Origin: Notospermus geniculatus
Taxonomy: Eukaryota > Nemertea > Pilidiophora > Heteronemertea > Lineidae
DNA length: 64,000 bases
Direction: 5' to 3'
NCBI GenBank assembly: GCA_002633025.1
Contig: NMRB01000085.1
Coordinates: forward strand, 644,125 to 708,124
Shown here: positions 13,201 through 28,200 of the stretch, one piece after another
Layout of the letters: each line of letters starts with the position of its first letter
Numbering within the stretch: the stretch's first letter is position 1
Position numbers and translations under genes: made by a program
Notes under the pieces: model-generated
Seen by the model: the letters and a program-made list of their open reading frames with translations, nothing else
The model's database searches: none
Told to the model about the DNA's origin: nothing

Positions 13201-16200
13201 GACCAAATGTTGCATTTTGACGAAGTTCTGTATTTTTCACCAATACTTTTGGACTATGTTGGAAGAAGGTAAAACTAAACAAAATACAACAAATCAATCC
13301 CGACCAACATTTTAATGATACATGTATGTACATGTACATTTGTACTTTCTACTGCAGACTAAAATGACCTAAGGCTTTATTCTATGGAAACAAAAGCAGT
13401 GAAGATTGTGCCTAGAAAAAAGTATCTACATTTACATGTAGGTCCCCATTACCTAAGCGTGGCAGGTTATTGCAATTGAAGAAAAATAAGATCTAAATCT
13501 TCCTCAGACCGTCAACAGTGTCCAACAATTCCCAAAAAACATGCGACACAGGGTCAGGAAATGTCATATAAATTTAGCATCAGCTGTACTGATGGAAGGA
13601 CTTAGATCATAGATGTCACGCAATCAGCTGCTTCATCGTGTATATTTTGCGTGTGGACTCTCTACATGACTTTTTATACCTTCACCATTGATGACCTTTG
13701 TGTCCACGGATAGGTTCGTCATGAGAGCCCTTTTTCTTCAGGTATCAATAATGAAGCAAATGATATGGTTATATTCAGTTTTTCATAACTTATGGTTATT
13801 CTGTTACTCTATCAGCCCAAAGAAATGCCTGAGGTCTAGGCCTTAAACACTAAAATATAAGCTGAATTTTAAAGATTTTGATGATTTGTATACCGGGAAA
13901 CCATTCCTTCCTGGTGGTCCTACTAGGCCCTGAAAAATAGAGCAAATTATCAAATAAAACATGCAGGAGTACGAGGGGTTGGTGTACGCTTATCTTCCTC
14001 TTTGACAATGGCAATGATGACTGCCATCTTATTTGGGAACACTTTTCGCAATACCGTACCGTAACTAGGCGGGATGAATTTGTGTTATTGCAGGGTGACT
14101 TGCTCTTCTGATGTAAGGGAGGTAGGCAGATGCCAATGAAATGTTGTGGAAGTTCCTGGTCATGCACCTTGTGAACCAGAACATGATGCGACCACTCAGT
14201 ACAGGTGAGCAAATACACATTTTTCTTTTTTCTTTTTACATGCTCTTGTCGATCCATACATCTGTTTTGATTCCTTGATCTTTGGTTTGGCTCAAAAACG
14301 CGATAAAATGTTGGTACAAAACGTGAAATGAAATGTAAGTCCAACTCAACCGTTTATCAGATATGTAATCTCTGCCAAAGTTGTCGTATGGTTGGCGGTT
14401 GTCAAAGAGTGAAGTGGTACGATTTTCGAAACAAATAAAAGCAATTACAACATGCAGGGAGCGTCACTCTTTACCTCAGAATTGGTACAACTTTCGCACT
14501 TTTCGTACATTTGGTATGGATGCCATGCTAACGCAAATAAAGCAAACATGCAAAAGCACTGTATTTCTACAACATAAAGGGTGCTAAATGATACCGACTC
14601 CTGAAATCTTAAGAGAGTAATGATGTTACAATGATGACAATGACAAGTCCAAATTTAAGCAATAATTTTATAATGGTAACTAACTTAGTTTACCATTATA
14701 AAATTATTGCTTAAAGTTGGTTACTATAAGATACATGATAAAGGAACAGATCCGTCTACGTATTTCTCAAAACTAGTGACATCAATCATGTCTTCCTGTC
14801 AGACTTCAAATCTACATGTAATGTAGCATTTCCATCTGGGACAAGCCAGACTGACAATCAGCAAGATGTTCGGGGTAAAGAAGTCAACGACCTTGAACAA
14901 CCTCTTCGGGACCACTATCTTCATAAACCTTTACAGAACGTGAGATGGTTTCACCCAATTTTGACATGTTTAACAATATTTACACCCATCAGCAGGTACA
15001 CTTTATAAACAGCGGTTCATTCTTATTCTTGGTTGTTGTGATACATGGTCGTGGGGGAGGAAACACTCACAGAGGCTGGAACGAGCCCTCAGCGGGTGTG
15101 TACTTTGCCATCAATACTCGGCGATCAGTGTTAAGTTTGCGATAGTCATGACCTGATAACAGCCTTTGAAAGATGCCCCACTTTAGGCACATTATCTTTC
15201 TGTGAAATTCTTCATCCTGGCTATTTTGCATTCGGAACAACCTGAGGCGAACTGCTTATCTGTCCACTGGGAGGCTCATTTCACCTCGGACACAAGTCCA
15301 AGGCAGCCATATTGTTTATCAACAAACCCACGTGACCGACCGTGGGACTATTTTGGCCGAATTTTGGCCTGTTAAGATGTTCAACCTTATTTGCTGGATA
15401 AGTTGAGGCTTATTATATATAAACCTACCGGTATCTCACCCAATCTGCCAATTGTTGATCCAATAACGCAACGTTTCTGTGTAACCTAGTTAGTTCATGC
15501 GTAGGGTGCTGCAGGTGTGATGAGGCGACCGCATCCAAACCCACAGAAACTGAAGGGAATCGTTGCGCATTCAAGATGGCTGCCTTGGAATTGTGTCCGA
15601 GGGGAAATGCGAGTGTCTACGGTACCTGCCGAGCAGTTGCCTTCGGAAGTTCCGAATGGCTATTTTGCTTTCATAAGAACATTTTGTCAAACAGTGGTTT
15701 CCGTTGCTGTACACCTCACATATACATGTACATGTATACTGTAAAATCGGACTTGTAACATCACTTTGGTAGACCAGCCCACTTCATTACTACGATGGTC
15801 ACATGGCTGCACATTAATAGTCTGTAATACAAGCTGCGTTCGTATTGGCCCAACAATTCTTTTTATGAAAAGTGATCGACCTCGGGTGATCGATTAGGCA
15901 ACATCACGCCCTTCTATCCAAGGCCTAGTCAATGCCACTATGCATAATCGTAAACAGTGACTGGATAAAAGACGCATATTCAACAGAATAACCACCCCCA
16001 GCTCACATAAGTGGGTGGGACGTTCTAATACCTGAAGTGATGGTACAAGTCCGATTCTACAGTATATGCAGTAAAAGTTATAAGGCATTGGGGGGAAATT
16101 TCTTCGTAGTGTCAAAACATCTTATTAGACCCTTACTACATGTAGAGCAGTCTTCAGCCTTCCAAGCCAACCAAGCAATACTTGCCGGTGATGAGGCAGT

Positions 16201-19200
16201 GTTTCCAAGAAACTTTTCTTGAAATGTAAACCAAAACATTCTCTAGTTAGACAAACCAGCAAGCAATGTTTCACAGCGCAAAAATTCTGCTCTTTTTTCA
16301 CCCGGTAGACATGGCGATAGAATAAAGGTATGAATTGTCTAAAATTAGAATACAAATCAAATACATCTCTGTTCAAGAAGTGGCTAGTTGTTTTGTAGTA
16401 AGATCCTGTTGAAGCATCCAAGCCTTGTGAAGTATCTATGCATGTAAGCCATGAGAACTCATGGGTGGTTTTTGGGAAGAAGAAAAACTTTAGCTGAATT
16501 GGCCTTACATTGTAGGGGAAGCTTCCATAGGGAACTGATATAACGTGACACACTAAATTGAGACATAAGTACGAGCGAATTTCTCACCGATCTTTTTCTC
16601 ACAGGAGACTAAAATATGTATAACCTTCATTTAATTCCTGAATACAGGTGTGTGATAGAATTTAATGCTTCGTATTCCTGATTTATTGTTTGTCATGGAA
16701 TTAAGGGTTGTCTCTCTACAGTCTAATTGAAAGCAGGTGTGATAGAATCTAATGCCCCCACCCTCCTGATGTCCCCCTCCATTGTTTGTCACAGGATTAA
16801 GGGTCTTGGTCTCTCTAGAGTCCAATTCAATGCTGCCGCTTAATCCGTAAATGTGGGGGACATCACATATCGGGGGACATTCGATTCTTTTACACCGGTT
16901 CCGCTTAATCCGTAAATGTATATTTGGGGGCATTAGATTTTTCGCAAAAGGCAGAAGTCTTCACTCCGGGACAGTACATGAAGTTCTTTACTGTATATAA
17001 TATATGAATTTCAGGTATGGAGAGGAATATAAACATCTCGGACGAATTCTGAATGAAACTCAAGGGAACCAAGACTCATGTGAGGAAAGAACTTGAACTT
17101 ACTGATCTAAGAAGATTCTGAATATGCGAAATATTGTTTATCTATTCATTTCTATGAAGAGAATGACAACTCTGTGGATTCCGAAGCTTTCCTCAGAATT
17201 TCAAATTTCTTTTACAGCATCCAAAAAACAACAGAACAGTCGTTTTTATGAGACAGATGATCATACCTCAGATCATGAGATAGGGAGATCTAGAAAGCTC
17301 TGAGATGGCACCGTCCAATACTGACCTGCCGTGTGGTCGATTGGTCTAACACACTTGAGTTTCAATCCTAACAGGGTCAGTGCGTGGGTTCGATCCCCGT
17401 CCAGGACATGTATGTGAAAAGCTGTGAACCAATAGAAGAGTCTGTCGGATGAGACTCAAAGCCGTGGTCCCTTGTACCTGAGCAAGTAAAAGACCCCACA
17501 CAGGTGGACAGTAGCCTGTCGTGGACTCCACTCCGTCGTGTATAAAGGGTTATGACGCTTCAAATTATCTATCTATCTACCGGTATCTGGACATTTTGAG
17601 GATGGACCGATACCACGTTCGTTTGGGAGGTGGTCAAAGGAGGATCTTAAAAGCTTGGGATAGGCCGGATATTTGACTTCGTCAGTAAATGTCACGTTAA
17701 GTTTTGTCGGAAAATGGACCTCATCAGCAAGTCATTCATCATTCTTACGTGTATATATGCATGATTTGTTGCAAATGGCGTCCACTAACACCAGCTGCAC
17801 GTGGATTTCTTCATCCAATAAAATATCTGGACACAAAGTTAGAATTGCCGAACCACTGACGATCATGTGTTGGCACATTCGTATTGTGGTCAAAATTTGG
17901 TTTGAAGAAGAAGTGTTTGCAAGAAGTATGTGTGTAGGCTCAGACAATCCTTTTGCCTTTACACCAGAGAATGCTGTTAATTAATTTATAGTCATCAGAT
18001 GAACATAGATTGGGCCAATATAAGAGAAAAATACTGTTTCGTCGTTCATCAGCCATAGTATGGCAGATTGAAGGAGATTTCATAGACCAGGGAAACAGGT
18101 GCTTAAATATAAGATGAAGGAAGTTATCAGCCTAATCAAAACATTCTGGTGTAAGGTCTAACGTCAGGATGGTCAGCATCGTCATTGGTAACCATTACTT
18201 CGACTGAGACAGAGGTACGTGATAGCAAAAATAGATTATCCATTTTTGGTGGTAGAATAGGGAGACTCTCTGGCAGCGTAGCTAGGATGCCAGGAGGCGG
18301 CAGAGATGGGAACCATTCTTGATCTACTGAAGCTATAGGATTTTCCACGAGCTACCGTCTCCAACAATCCTTTTAGATCTCCGGCCATCTGCTGTCTTTT
18401 TGTCAAGCTTCCAAAAGCGTTCGAATACAAATACACGACGTTCCTACATGCATAATGCACATTACTACAACCCGCCTCAGAGCTTGACAAATTAGTTGCA
18501 CTAGCATTTCACCAATGATACCGAAGTCAAGAACCATCAAGCTATTGAAACCAGCGGACCACCATGGGAAAGGACTCTTCACAGCTTGACCAGAAGAGGA
18601 ATATTAAGCTTTGAACATGCAGGTCCGTTTAATCACGACATAATCTTTGCTGATGGCACTAGTTTTGAGAAAATCAATTCAGGACGAACAGGACATGCAT
18701 TCGCTGTACAATGCTCATTCCTATATCATGTATATCATCTACGTGAAGGCACTTTTCACGCTGGTTACCTTTCTATCATAAAGGTCAGAGATTTGAAAGA
18801 AGATTTTGATGGAATCTGTTGAGTCCATGCGGTACAAGTTTCAGGTTTGATTCAATTTAACCAAAAATAGATAAGCTTATCGATTTTTGATTTAACCCTA
18901 CTACTACAGTGGAATCGACTTCTTTAAAAGGAAGGCTAGGCATCACTCCAAGTCATTCATTTTACATCACTTACCATTGGCCCATTATCTCCCTTCCTGC
19001 CCTTTTTACCCTCTGGGCCTGAAATACCAGGCGGACCAATGGGTCCTGGCGGGCCTGAAGATATAAAAAATACAGCGCATTAGATCAGGAGAGAAATCAT
19101 AGGAAAAACAAAAGCACGGCTTAGAACAGTGGTGTAATCAGAAAAAACGGTGTTGATGATCCAGAGGCAATATTTAAACCAATGCCCTCCATCAGTATAC

Positions 19201-22200
19201 CGGTCTGGTCGTAAGGAAAGATGGGTTAAACTTCATGATGATCCAAGTAATGGAGGTGGCTGAAATTCAAGAGTAAACTATATTCTGAAAGGCAATTAAT
19301 GCAAGAAACCTCCAGGTCAGAAGAATTTAGTTCAACTCCAATATCACACAGCACAACGTAGAACAAAAGCATGAGAACTTGTTGAAGTTTTCCAGACATT
19401 TATATAAAAACTCAAATATGCTGACAAATAGCACATTAGCGATAACCTAAGCTAAAGGGATAACAAGTTGCCAAGCAGAGCCAAAAACAGGATATACATC
19501 TACTTAAACTTCTTAATATCTACCTTTCCTTGTTTTGCAGTTTGATTAATTAAAGAAAGAGAAAAGTAACTTGATGCCATTGGATTTCATATGAAGGGCT
19601 ACTGCCATTCTAGTGGACACGAGGAATGCAAAGATGGATAGGGCAGTTAGTACACTGTAAATCTAAAGTGTTTAAAGTCTGAACACGAAACTAAACGGGA
19701 ATATGTAACATATTTTAAACATCTAAACGCGTTTAGTTCTCCATATTCCAACGAAATAGATTAATGTGTTTCCATGACGGCAAAAAATTATTAAACCGAC
19801 TGATTTAGACTGAAAAAGTGACAAAAAAAGCGTTGGAAGATGAAGGAAAAAAGTATAAAAAGGCACGCAGTAAAGAGTGAATAATACCGGCAGGCAGATT
19901 CGATCCAGGGCCCACCTGCAACATGCATAATCTGGACCAACGCTCTAACCACTACGCCACTGGGGCTACACGCCCTGGCCTGGAATTTTTCTTTGGGTAA
20001 CTCGGAAAACCTGTCTACTGTATTATTTCCTCCTGAACGTTAAAGCGTGAAGTTAGACCTGGAATAAGTTTATTCCACCTTTATGCATCTGATTTATATC
20101 TTTTATATCCTGGGGGAAAAAAATTCGCCGGCGGGAGATATAGCGAAACGACAAATTTGACCAATTCCACCCGAGCCGTGAACCAGCCCTAAACACGATG
20201 TTCAGGATTCCTTCATGTTTCGTGTTTAGGGGAAACTGAACGAGATGTTTATAAGTTAAACAAGACATTTACAAGACATTTAGATTTACTGTTTTCTAAA
20301 TGCAGTGTTTAGGTCATCTGTTCATTTCTAATGGAAAACTAATCGCGTTTAGATGTTTAAAAAGTGTTGCATATTCCCGTTTAGTTTCGTGTTTAGACTT
20401 TAGATTTACAGTACAACAAATGATATATTTCGGCATTTTAGGCAACAAGACGTATGTTTCTAGGCGGATAGAACGCCTGTCCTGATGATATGTTCAGTTA
20501 TATTCACGTAATGTGTTAAGTTGTGTTTTGTTAAACACAAAACTAAACGCTAAACGCGTCACCTGGATTTACAGTGTACTGAATGACTGGCAAGACACTC
20601 AAGATGTGCGATTGTCATGACCTTTTCATTAATGTGGAACTGACCAGCAATCACATAGATATGATTTGGAATAGAGTGACCGGATTCATCCTAGCTAACA
20701 AGAAGTTTATTACCACACAAACTTTGATGAACCCGAAGTAGACCAAAGTGGTAGGACAGGATATGGAATGACGACATATCGGCAAGCAAAGACAGAATAA
20801 GAAGGCATTGAGATGTTGACGGACTGAAGCCCGCAATACGAGGCAATATTGCTCATTGCAAAGCAAGTTTCTGGTGAAAAGCAACTGCTTGCTCACCACA
20901 AGCAACGAAGATTTAAAATCAAACATGTTTGATCGGAATAATACATGTAAGTTGTGAGGAAGACACGATGAGCTCTTGGAACATCGGCACACGGGCAATT
21001 TTGTTGCTTTCCACTAAATTGCCAGCAATTGGCAAGAAAAGTTGCCTAGTGTGCTAATGAAAGCGATAGACTCTGGCTGTAACTTCTCATCAGTGAAGTT
21101 CCAATGTCAACTTTAGGTAGAGTCGAGGGTAACCTTTTGAACGAAAAACCAGTTGATTTCAAAACAGGTGTCGGCCTTCAAAGGAAAGGTTTCTTTTGGA
21201 CTTTCCGTTTGATACCGTTTTGATGGGATTTGGAGGCAATTCATCGGTCAAGACCAGACATGGAAAATCATTTATTCTCCTTTCCGCAGCATGATATTAG
21301 AGAAAGAGAGATACATACAAGCGTTCATTGTAATTGTACCAGGACTGCCTCAGGCTTGCATGAACTTGAGAAGAGAATAGTTATGTTGGTATTAATTCAC
21401 TTAACAACAATACTGCCTTTTTGTATACAAACAACTTTTTAGCACCAGCGGTAGAGGCAGGCGAAGCAATGCTACTTCCTGTTGCAGGGTCGAGTTTCTT
21501 TTCTCAAGCCATGCCAATGAGCTATTTTACAGCGTTCAACTGCATGCTTCACTATACAGTCTATTGCTAGGTATAGGCTCTGTAGCATTAGTGATGAGCA
21601 GTATGGAACAGGTAGGCGCATGCATAGAGCTGCATAGACCTCCGAAGGTGGTTGCGAAGCTGAGATGAACTTCATGGCAATTCATGAAGATATCATTTGA
21701 TGTATTAACTAGAACGAAGTTGGCCTAATACACGTAGGCCCACGGATTACCAAGTTGACAGGGCATGATATCATATCGAAAGGAACAAATCGCTTATTCG
21801 ATGGTTCTAAAAATGGTGGGTGGTAAATAATGTTATCTAAGCCATGTTGGAGTTTTACTACTTTTTTTCGTAGGAGTATATCTTGACCTGGAGATTGCCA
21901 ATCTGCAGTTTGAAAGTACCATGAGAGAAACCTGGGGATGAACTTTGACATCTACCAACTGCGTATGCATCGACGAAATCCAACGACTTCGCAAGTTAGA
22001 ATGATACGTGTAATGATGATTGATGTACAGAAGGTGAAAGATACACTCTTAGCCGAAAAGGTTCTTTGGTGCCACACCAGGAGAACCCTCTGATTTAAGA
22101 ACCCTCGGGTTGTTTAAGAACCCCTAGAGGTTCCAGATAGAACCTTTCCCTCAGAAAAAGGTTCTGTCTGGAACCTTTATGGGTTCTTTGGCGACAGAAA

Positions 22201-25200
22201 GGTTCTATATGGAACCCTCTCGGGTTCTTCACAGAAGGTTCTATATAGAACCTTGGGGTTCCTCTGGTGTGGCACAAAGAACCCCTAAAGAACCTTTTTG
22301 GCTAAGAGTGTACCCCCAGTTTAAGACAAAGGTCAGCAAGGTGGTTTTTAAGGGACGAATCCTACAGGACTGTACTATAGGACTGCCCCTTCATTTGTTT
22401 TTCGCAAAGTTTAGACTACTGATCGAACTAAGGCAGAGTTCATGATCAAGACTTCATGTTTTTTGAAAATACTCAACCTCCAAATGAAAAAGTCATCATT
22501 GGATGGATGTCCACAGGTGGTTAGGCCAAAGGTTCTGAAGGTGAATCAGTCAAAAGTGTATAGCCTAAGAGGTAAGGGTAAAAAAGCGAGCCGTAATACG
22601 AGCATGGGAATCAAAACTACGCGGAGTAGTACATGGAAGTCAAGAGTCTCCTTAGGGCTTATGGCGCAGTTCTCCGCTGCTTGTGGGTTGTATACCTGGA
22701 GTTGAGTGGTCGTATTGCCCAGCTGTACACTGGTTAGTAATTCCACGGGCTTTGAACACGTTGCTTCACCAATGAAGTAACCATCAATAGCCAAATACCG
22801 AGCGTTTGGATTTATTTTATTCTCAAACACTGTAGCGTGATTTTACATGCCAGATACCGCGGTAATGCTAGAACTGAAACGGAAGCAGTTGTCATGTAGT
22901 ATGTCTAGTTTGGTAAGGACATTATTTTTGTGATTTATTTTTGTATTTATTGTTATTATTATTATTGTGATTTATTGATATATTTGGAGCCCATGCAATC
23001 CAGTGTATCACCTCACTTCATTTTCTCAGGGTTGTAAAAAGAGAAATGTGTAGCTTCTCGTCATTCACAACTACAAAATTGAACGTGACCCAGCAATAAT
23101 AAGCGAATAGTTCCATGAAAATTGCCAAAATTAGATCAAAGTGAAAAATAGACCTATCTGCCTCTAATTACAAATGAGGAAACATGACTCGCGACAAGAG
23201 CAGAACTTGATTTGTCCATCTTCTAATTTTGATCAAATGATGCCACGGAATTGAAATTGGCTATCATACAGAGGTCAGCTTCCTGCTCCAGTACATACCA
23301 CCAACACCAGCGACCTAAACCTGACCTAATTGGAGGAAGCAATTTCATTGATGAAGTTAGAAAATGGTGATATATGATGAGAACTGGAGTGATATAACGT
23401 TCATACATCAATCTTTGGCCAGTATGGAGCTGTACCCTGACCACTAAATTGCTGTCGTGGAGAATTTCAGGGCATCGTATACGTGTCAGGGCCATCTCAT
23501 GATAAAACATTTGGAAACTGTAACAAAAGGCTGTGGCTATTCCTGCATGGAATTTTCTACTTGTTCTTGGCCGAACTACATGCATGCAAGAACCCAATAT
23601 CACCGTTAATGGCCTGCACATCATTATCTCCTGTGGAAGTAAATGAATCTTTGGAAAGTTAAGCCAGGTTGCCCACTACCACAATTATACTTTCCGTGTC
23701 GATGCCTATTAACACTATTTATCCATTCGTGCTGACCTCCAGAAGAATTCCCCTCAGACCACTTAATAGCTATTTAAAGTCATTTTTTACGTATAATGAG
23801 TAATCGTGCAATTAAGTCAGGTACATGTAGCTGCCATGATCAACCACCACACCTTACAGCAGCTGGTGCAAAAAGCAATCAGAAACATGATGTCTTGATG
23901 CTAACAAGCTGTGTTAACCATAAGCTGAGCCTGAGTAATGCACATACACCAACATCATACCCTCTTGAAATATCTGTAGAAGAGTAGAATATGCCGCCGA
24001 ATTTAAACGCCAACCACATTCATGAGTCTTTATGGTTCATATAAAAACGCCTCTCCTGCTCAACCACATTATTCATGAGTCTTTATGGTTCAACGCCTCT
24101 CCTGCTCAACCACATTCATGAGTCTTTATGGTTCGACGCCTCTCCTGCTCAACCACATTCATGAGTCTTTATGGTTCAATGCCTCTCCTGCTCAACCACA
24201 TTCATGAGTCTTTATGGTTCAACGCCTCTCCTGCTCAACCACATTCATGAGTCTTTATGGTTCAACGCCTCTCCTGCTCAACCACATTCATGAGTCTTTA
24301 TGGTTCAATGCCTCTCCTGCTCAACCACATTCATGAGTCTTTATGGTTCAACGCCTCTCCTGCTCAACCACATTCATGAGTCTTTATGGTTCAACGCCTC
24401 TCCTGCTCAACCACATTCATGAGTCTTTATGGTTCAACGCCTCTCCTGCTCAACCACATTCANNNNNNNNNNNNNNNNNNNNNNNNNNNNNNNNNNNNNN
24501 NNNNNNNNNNNNNNNNNNNNNNNNNNNNNNNNNNNNNNNNNNNNNNNNNNNNNNNNNNNNNNNNNNNNNNNNNNNNNNNNNNNNNNNNNNNNNNNNNNNN
24601 NNNNNNNNNNNNNNNNNNNNNNNNNNNNNNNNNNNNNNNNNNNNNNNNNNNNNNNNNNNNNNNNNNNNNNNNNNNNNNNNNNNNNNNNNNNNNNNNNNNN
24701 NNNNNNNNNNNNNNNNNNNNNNNNNNNNNNNNNNNNNNNNNNNNNNNNNNNNNNNNNNNNNNNNNNNNNNNNNNNNNNNNNNNNNNNNNNNNNNNNNNNN
24801 NNNNNNNNNNNNNNNNNNNNNNNNNNNNNNNNNNNNNNNNNNNNNNNNNNNNNNNNNNNNNNNNNNNNNNNNNNNNNNNNNNNNNNNNNNNNNNNNNNNN
24901 NNNNNNNNNNNNNNNNNNNNNNNNNNNNNNNNNNNNNNNNNNNNNNNNNNNNNNNNNNNNNNNNNNNNNNNNNNNNNNNNNNNNNNNNNNNNNNNNNNNN
25001 NNNNNNNNNNNNNNNNNNNNNNNNNNNNNNNNNNNNNNNNNNNNNNNNNNNNNNNNNNNNNNNNNNNNNNNNNNNNNNNNNNNNNNNNNNNNNNNNNNNN
25101 NNGGTAGTCTGTAGTTTCCGGAAAGCTGGAATGCTGGAAAGTATGTTGGAAAGCTGGAAAGTGTGGGGAATTCCAAAGGTTCAGTATAAAATCTGGAATA

Positions 25201-28200
25201 TCCCGATGGAACGTTCTTGGTGGTGTTTGAAGTTGCTGAAAACGCAGCATTGAAGTTTTATTGAAGGCCTACCCAACGATGATCAGGTTAATGTGTGTGA
25301 CCCAGACTGACAACCTGCAACACAGAATAGGAAGGAGGTACAGGGCGTTTTTGATTCGCCCCACTTGTAGTACACAGTAAGATGAAACCATCTGACCTCT
25401 GCAATTGAGATTATCTGTGTGTGACCTGCATATCACTTCAGTTCACCTATAGGCCTCGTCAGATCATTGAGTATCATTCAGTTTGGCAGCCGTGAAAAAG
25501 AGAGCATGGGTGTCATATACGAGAACTGGTGGTTGTTTTGGAGTTGATGTTAGCATGATGTGTTGATGACTGATGCCAAATGCAAGAGTCCGAGGGTTCG
25601 AGTCCGGTAGAAAAACCCGTTATTTATGCAAATACACATTCAGTTGAAGAAGGCCTGCAGGCTTCATATCCTGTTTCCCTGTCTGATCTCACCTTGTTCA
25701 ACTGGGTGTCTATAAAATGAGAACTGAGCAAATGGCACTTGGCACAGAAAGACACTCTTTCGGTTTTATCGAGTATCGGGCAGATGGGGGTTAGGATTTG
25801 GGGTTTGGTTGAAAGTGAGTGATCACCAGCTTTATATACAGCACAAAAATGACAAAAAGTGATCAATTAATGGATTTAATAAACTTTCCATACTTTCCGG
25901 TACTTTCCATATTTCCAGGTTTCCAGCTTTCCAGCATTCCGGAAACTACAGACTACCTTTCAGCACCGCTTAATGCTCTAGTGATAAGGAAGATGGGTTC
26001 AAGAAACACATAAACACAGGCGTTGCAATACTGATTTCACTAATATAATGTACTATACACGTTCATTGTGTAGAGATGCTGTTAGCCCAAGGGATGGCAC
26101 CTATGTGATATATAGTGACAGGTATCGCTTGCTAATATCAATGAATCATTCAGTGGATTTGTCAGAGTCTAGAAGAAGAAGACAGAGCGGAATGCACTCG
26201 GCTTACATGTACATGCAGTTTACAACCAAATGAGAAAAAAGTTTACTCTACTCTAACATTGTATCTATTCTTCTTGTCTTCAGACACAATACGACAAGGA
26301 AGGATGACCAATACATGTATGTGCCATTTGCCATCAGGGTTACAACAGCTCCTGATAAAAGCATTGAGCTTCGGCCAGAGAAAAGCCAAGGGAAGCCTCG
26401 CAAACAGAAGATGATAGCTGCGTGGCCCAACTCTAACTGCTTTCTTACAAGGAAAGTATGCACATGCCATATACATGTAGATACATGAACATGTGCTATG
26501 CCAAACTTACGAGGATGGAATTCTACTCATTTACACTGAAGCTGGAAAAGTTCGTGAAGTTCAGTTTACACCTATACCTTCCACCAGAAATATATTACTG
26601 CTTCTACTCTTACCAACAGTTCATCCAATGGTGATAACCAATAGGGAAAGAAGACACTGAATCATGTGCAAGAGATGTACAGACATCAGCCAGGCCCAAC
26701 GGGAAGATAGAATAACAATTAGCAAGGAAACCTTCTCAAGTAATTTTCACAAGACTCAACAATGAAATAACGTAGAGGAAGTTGGCCAAAAACATTCATT
26801 AGCGATCTACCTGGACTTACCATCACTAATTAGCGAGTTGTAATAAGTTGGTTCATTTATTTCTCATCCTATGGCTACATGTACTTCATGAACACCACGT
26901 GGTATTGTTACGTTTGTTACAAGCATCTTTTTTGTCATTGAAGACCGTCCATCTGCACTGATTCTAACGTACAAACGAGAATCTGCAGCCGATTCAGATT
27001 CACACTGAGTTTCTGCCATCGCAGGTGTCGGTGTAACATCGACCAGTGCTTCCGTATGTCATTGTTTCCCCTTATTGTTTTGGAAACGCTCGGAGATCGA
27101 TCGACACGTTTCTTTGTTACCCTACTGTCAAATCGCATCTTATTCCGTCGGAAAATATTAGGGGAACACTCACAGATGGGAAATTTCAAAAACGTTACAC
27201 CGGAATGCTTTGAGTAGAATCTACCCACGGCTCAGAACGATCAGAGTGCGAGGGAAGCCAATGCAGTTCTATGAGCTTAAAGATGAAATTGATTCTGGCA
27301 ATGAATACCCCATTATTCAATTTGAAGAGGCTGGCAATGTTTTCCATGATGAATATTCCATGATCGTTGATTGGAGAAGGCTGACCAATGTTTACCAAGG
27401 TGAATACAGTTCCATGGATGCGCCTAGAATAGGATTGTTGTTTGTGTATCTTACATTCAATCCAAAGGGATGGAGGCGATAGGGATACACTTTGAATTAC
27501 TCTGGAATTTCTGAACTACAACTGATGGTACCTGAATAATGATAATAGATCAAAATTGGCTAATACCATCTACCCAGGTCGAGGAGTGACAATCTTGCTG
27601 ACTGCTGAACCTACGATATACACTTGCAGTACCCACCTGAGGTCATCAAATGACTCGTTGAACTTTCAGGTGGATCCCACAACCACCTACCAGCAAAATT
27701 TATAACTAATGGTACTAATCTGTTGATGTATTTGTTGGCACCTCAACCGGCCTTTAATAGTTCTAGCAGATGCAGCCATAAAAGAGATGAGATTTTACAA
27801 TGGCATGAGCCTGAGGATTGAAGCCACATCCCAAAAGATTCCGGAGTTGATAACACATGCACACGATCAGGCCTGTTGTGCTCCTTTATAAAAAGCTTTT
27901 GCAAGTGAATCATTTTTCAGTGTGAGGTAGATAGTGACATGACTAGTTGTTGAAGTTATGTACTTATCAAGAAGAAATCCTATATCAAGTAAGGTGGGGG
28001 TTGATAAGAACTCTACCACAACATGTGGAACAGGAAACAGAACTTTTTGTAGTCACGGCACTGAATCAGGAGATCACACCGGAAGCCTCCGCATACTGCG
28101 TTTGTGTTCACTATCATTCAAAAAATATGATAGACCTCCTGGAGAGATATTTTTTGTTTGTTCACTACACGTAGCCCTCCCGATAATAGATGTGTTCACT

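Larger units (their letters stand above)
13930..18974. other. Collagen intron 3
   Basis: This 5-kb intron holds a hairpin, two inverted repeats, a tandem repeat and a SINE. Remaining sequence shows no supported exon. Confidence 0.55.

Noticed and set aside
14654-14715. microRNA precursor
   Set aside because: The stem is perfectly paired and AT-rich with no bulges, more like a palindromic transposon remnant; no mature sequence recognised.
19885-19969. Functional tRNA gene
   Set aside because: A and B boxes are present but the acceptor and anticodon arms do not form, and it lies inside a transposon-like unit.
24011-24462. CRISPR-like regular repeats
   Set aside because: Units are contiguous without distinct spacers, and the genome is animal.
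24343-25253. Long open frames of about 240-270 codons on both strands
   Set aside because: They consist of the 43-bp minisatellite and the 640-N gap; the codons are unknown bases.
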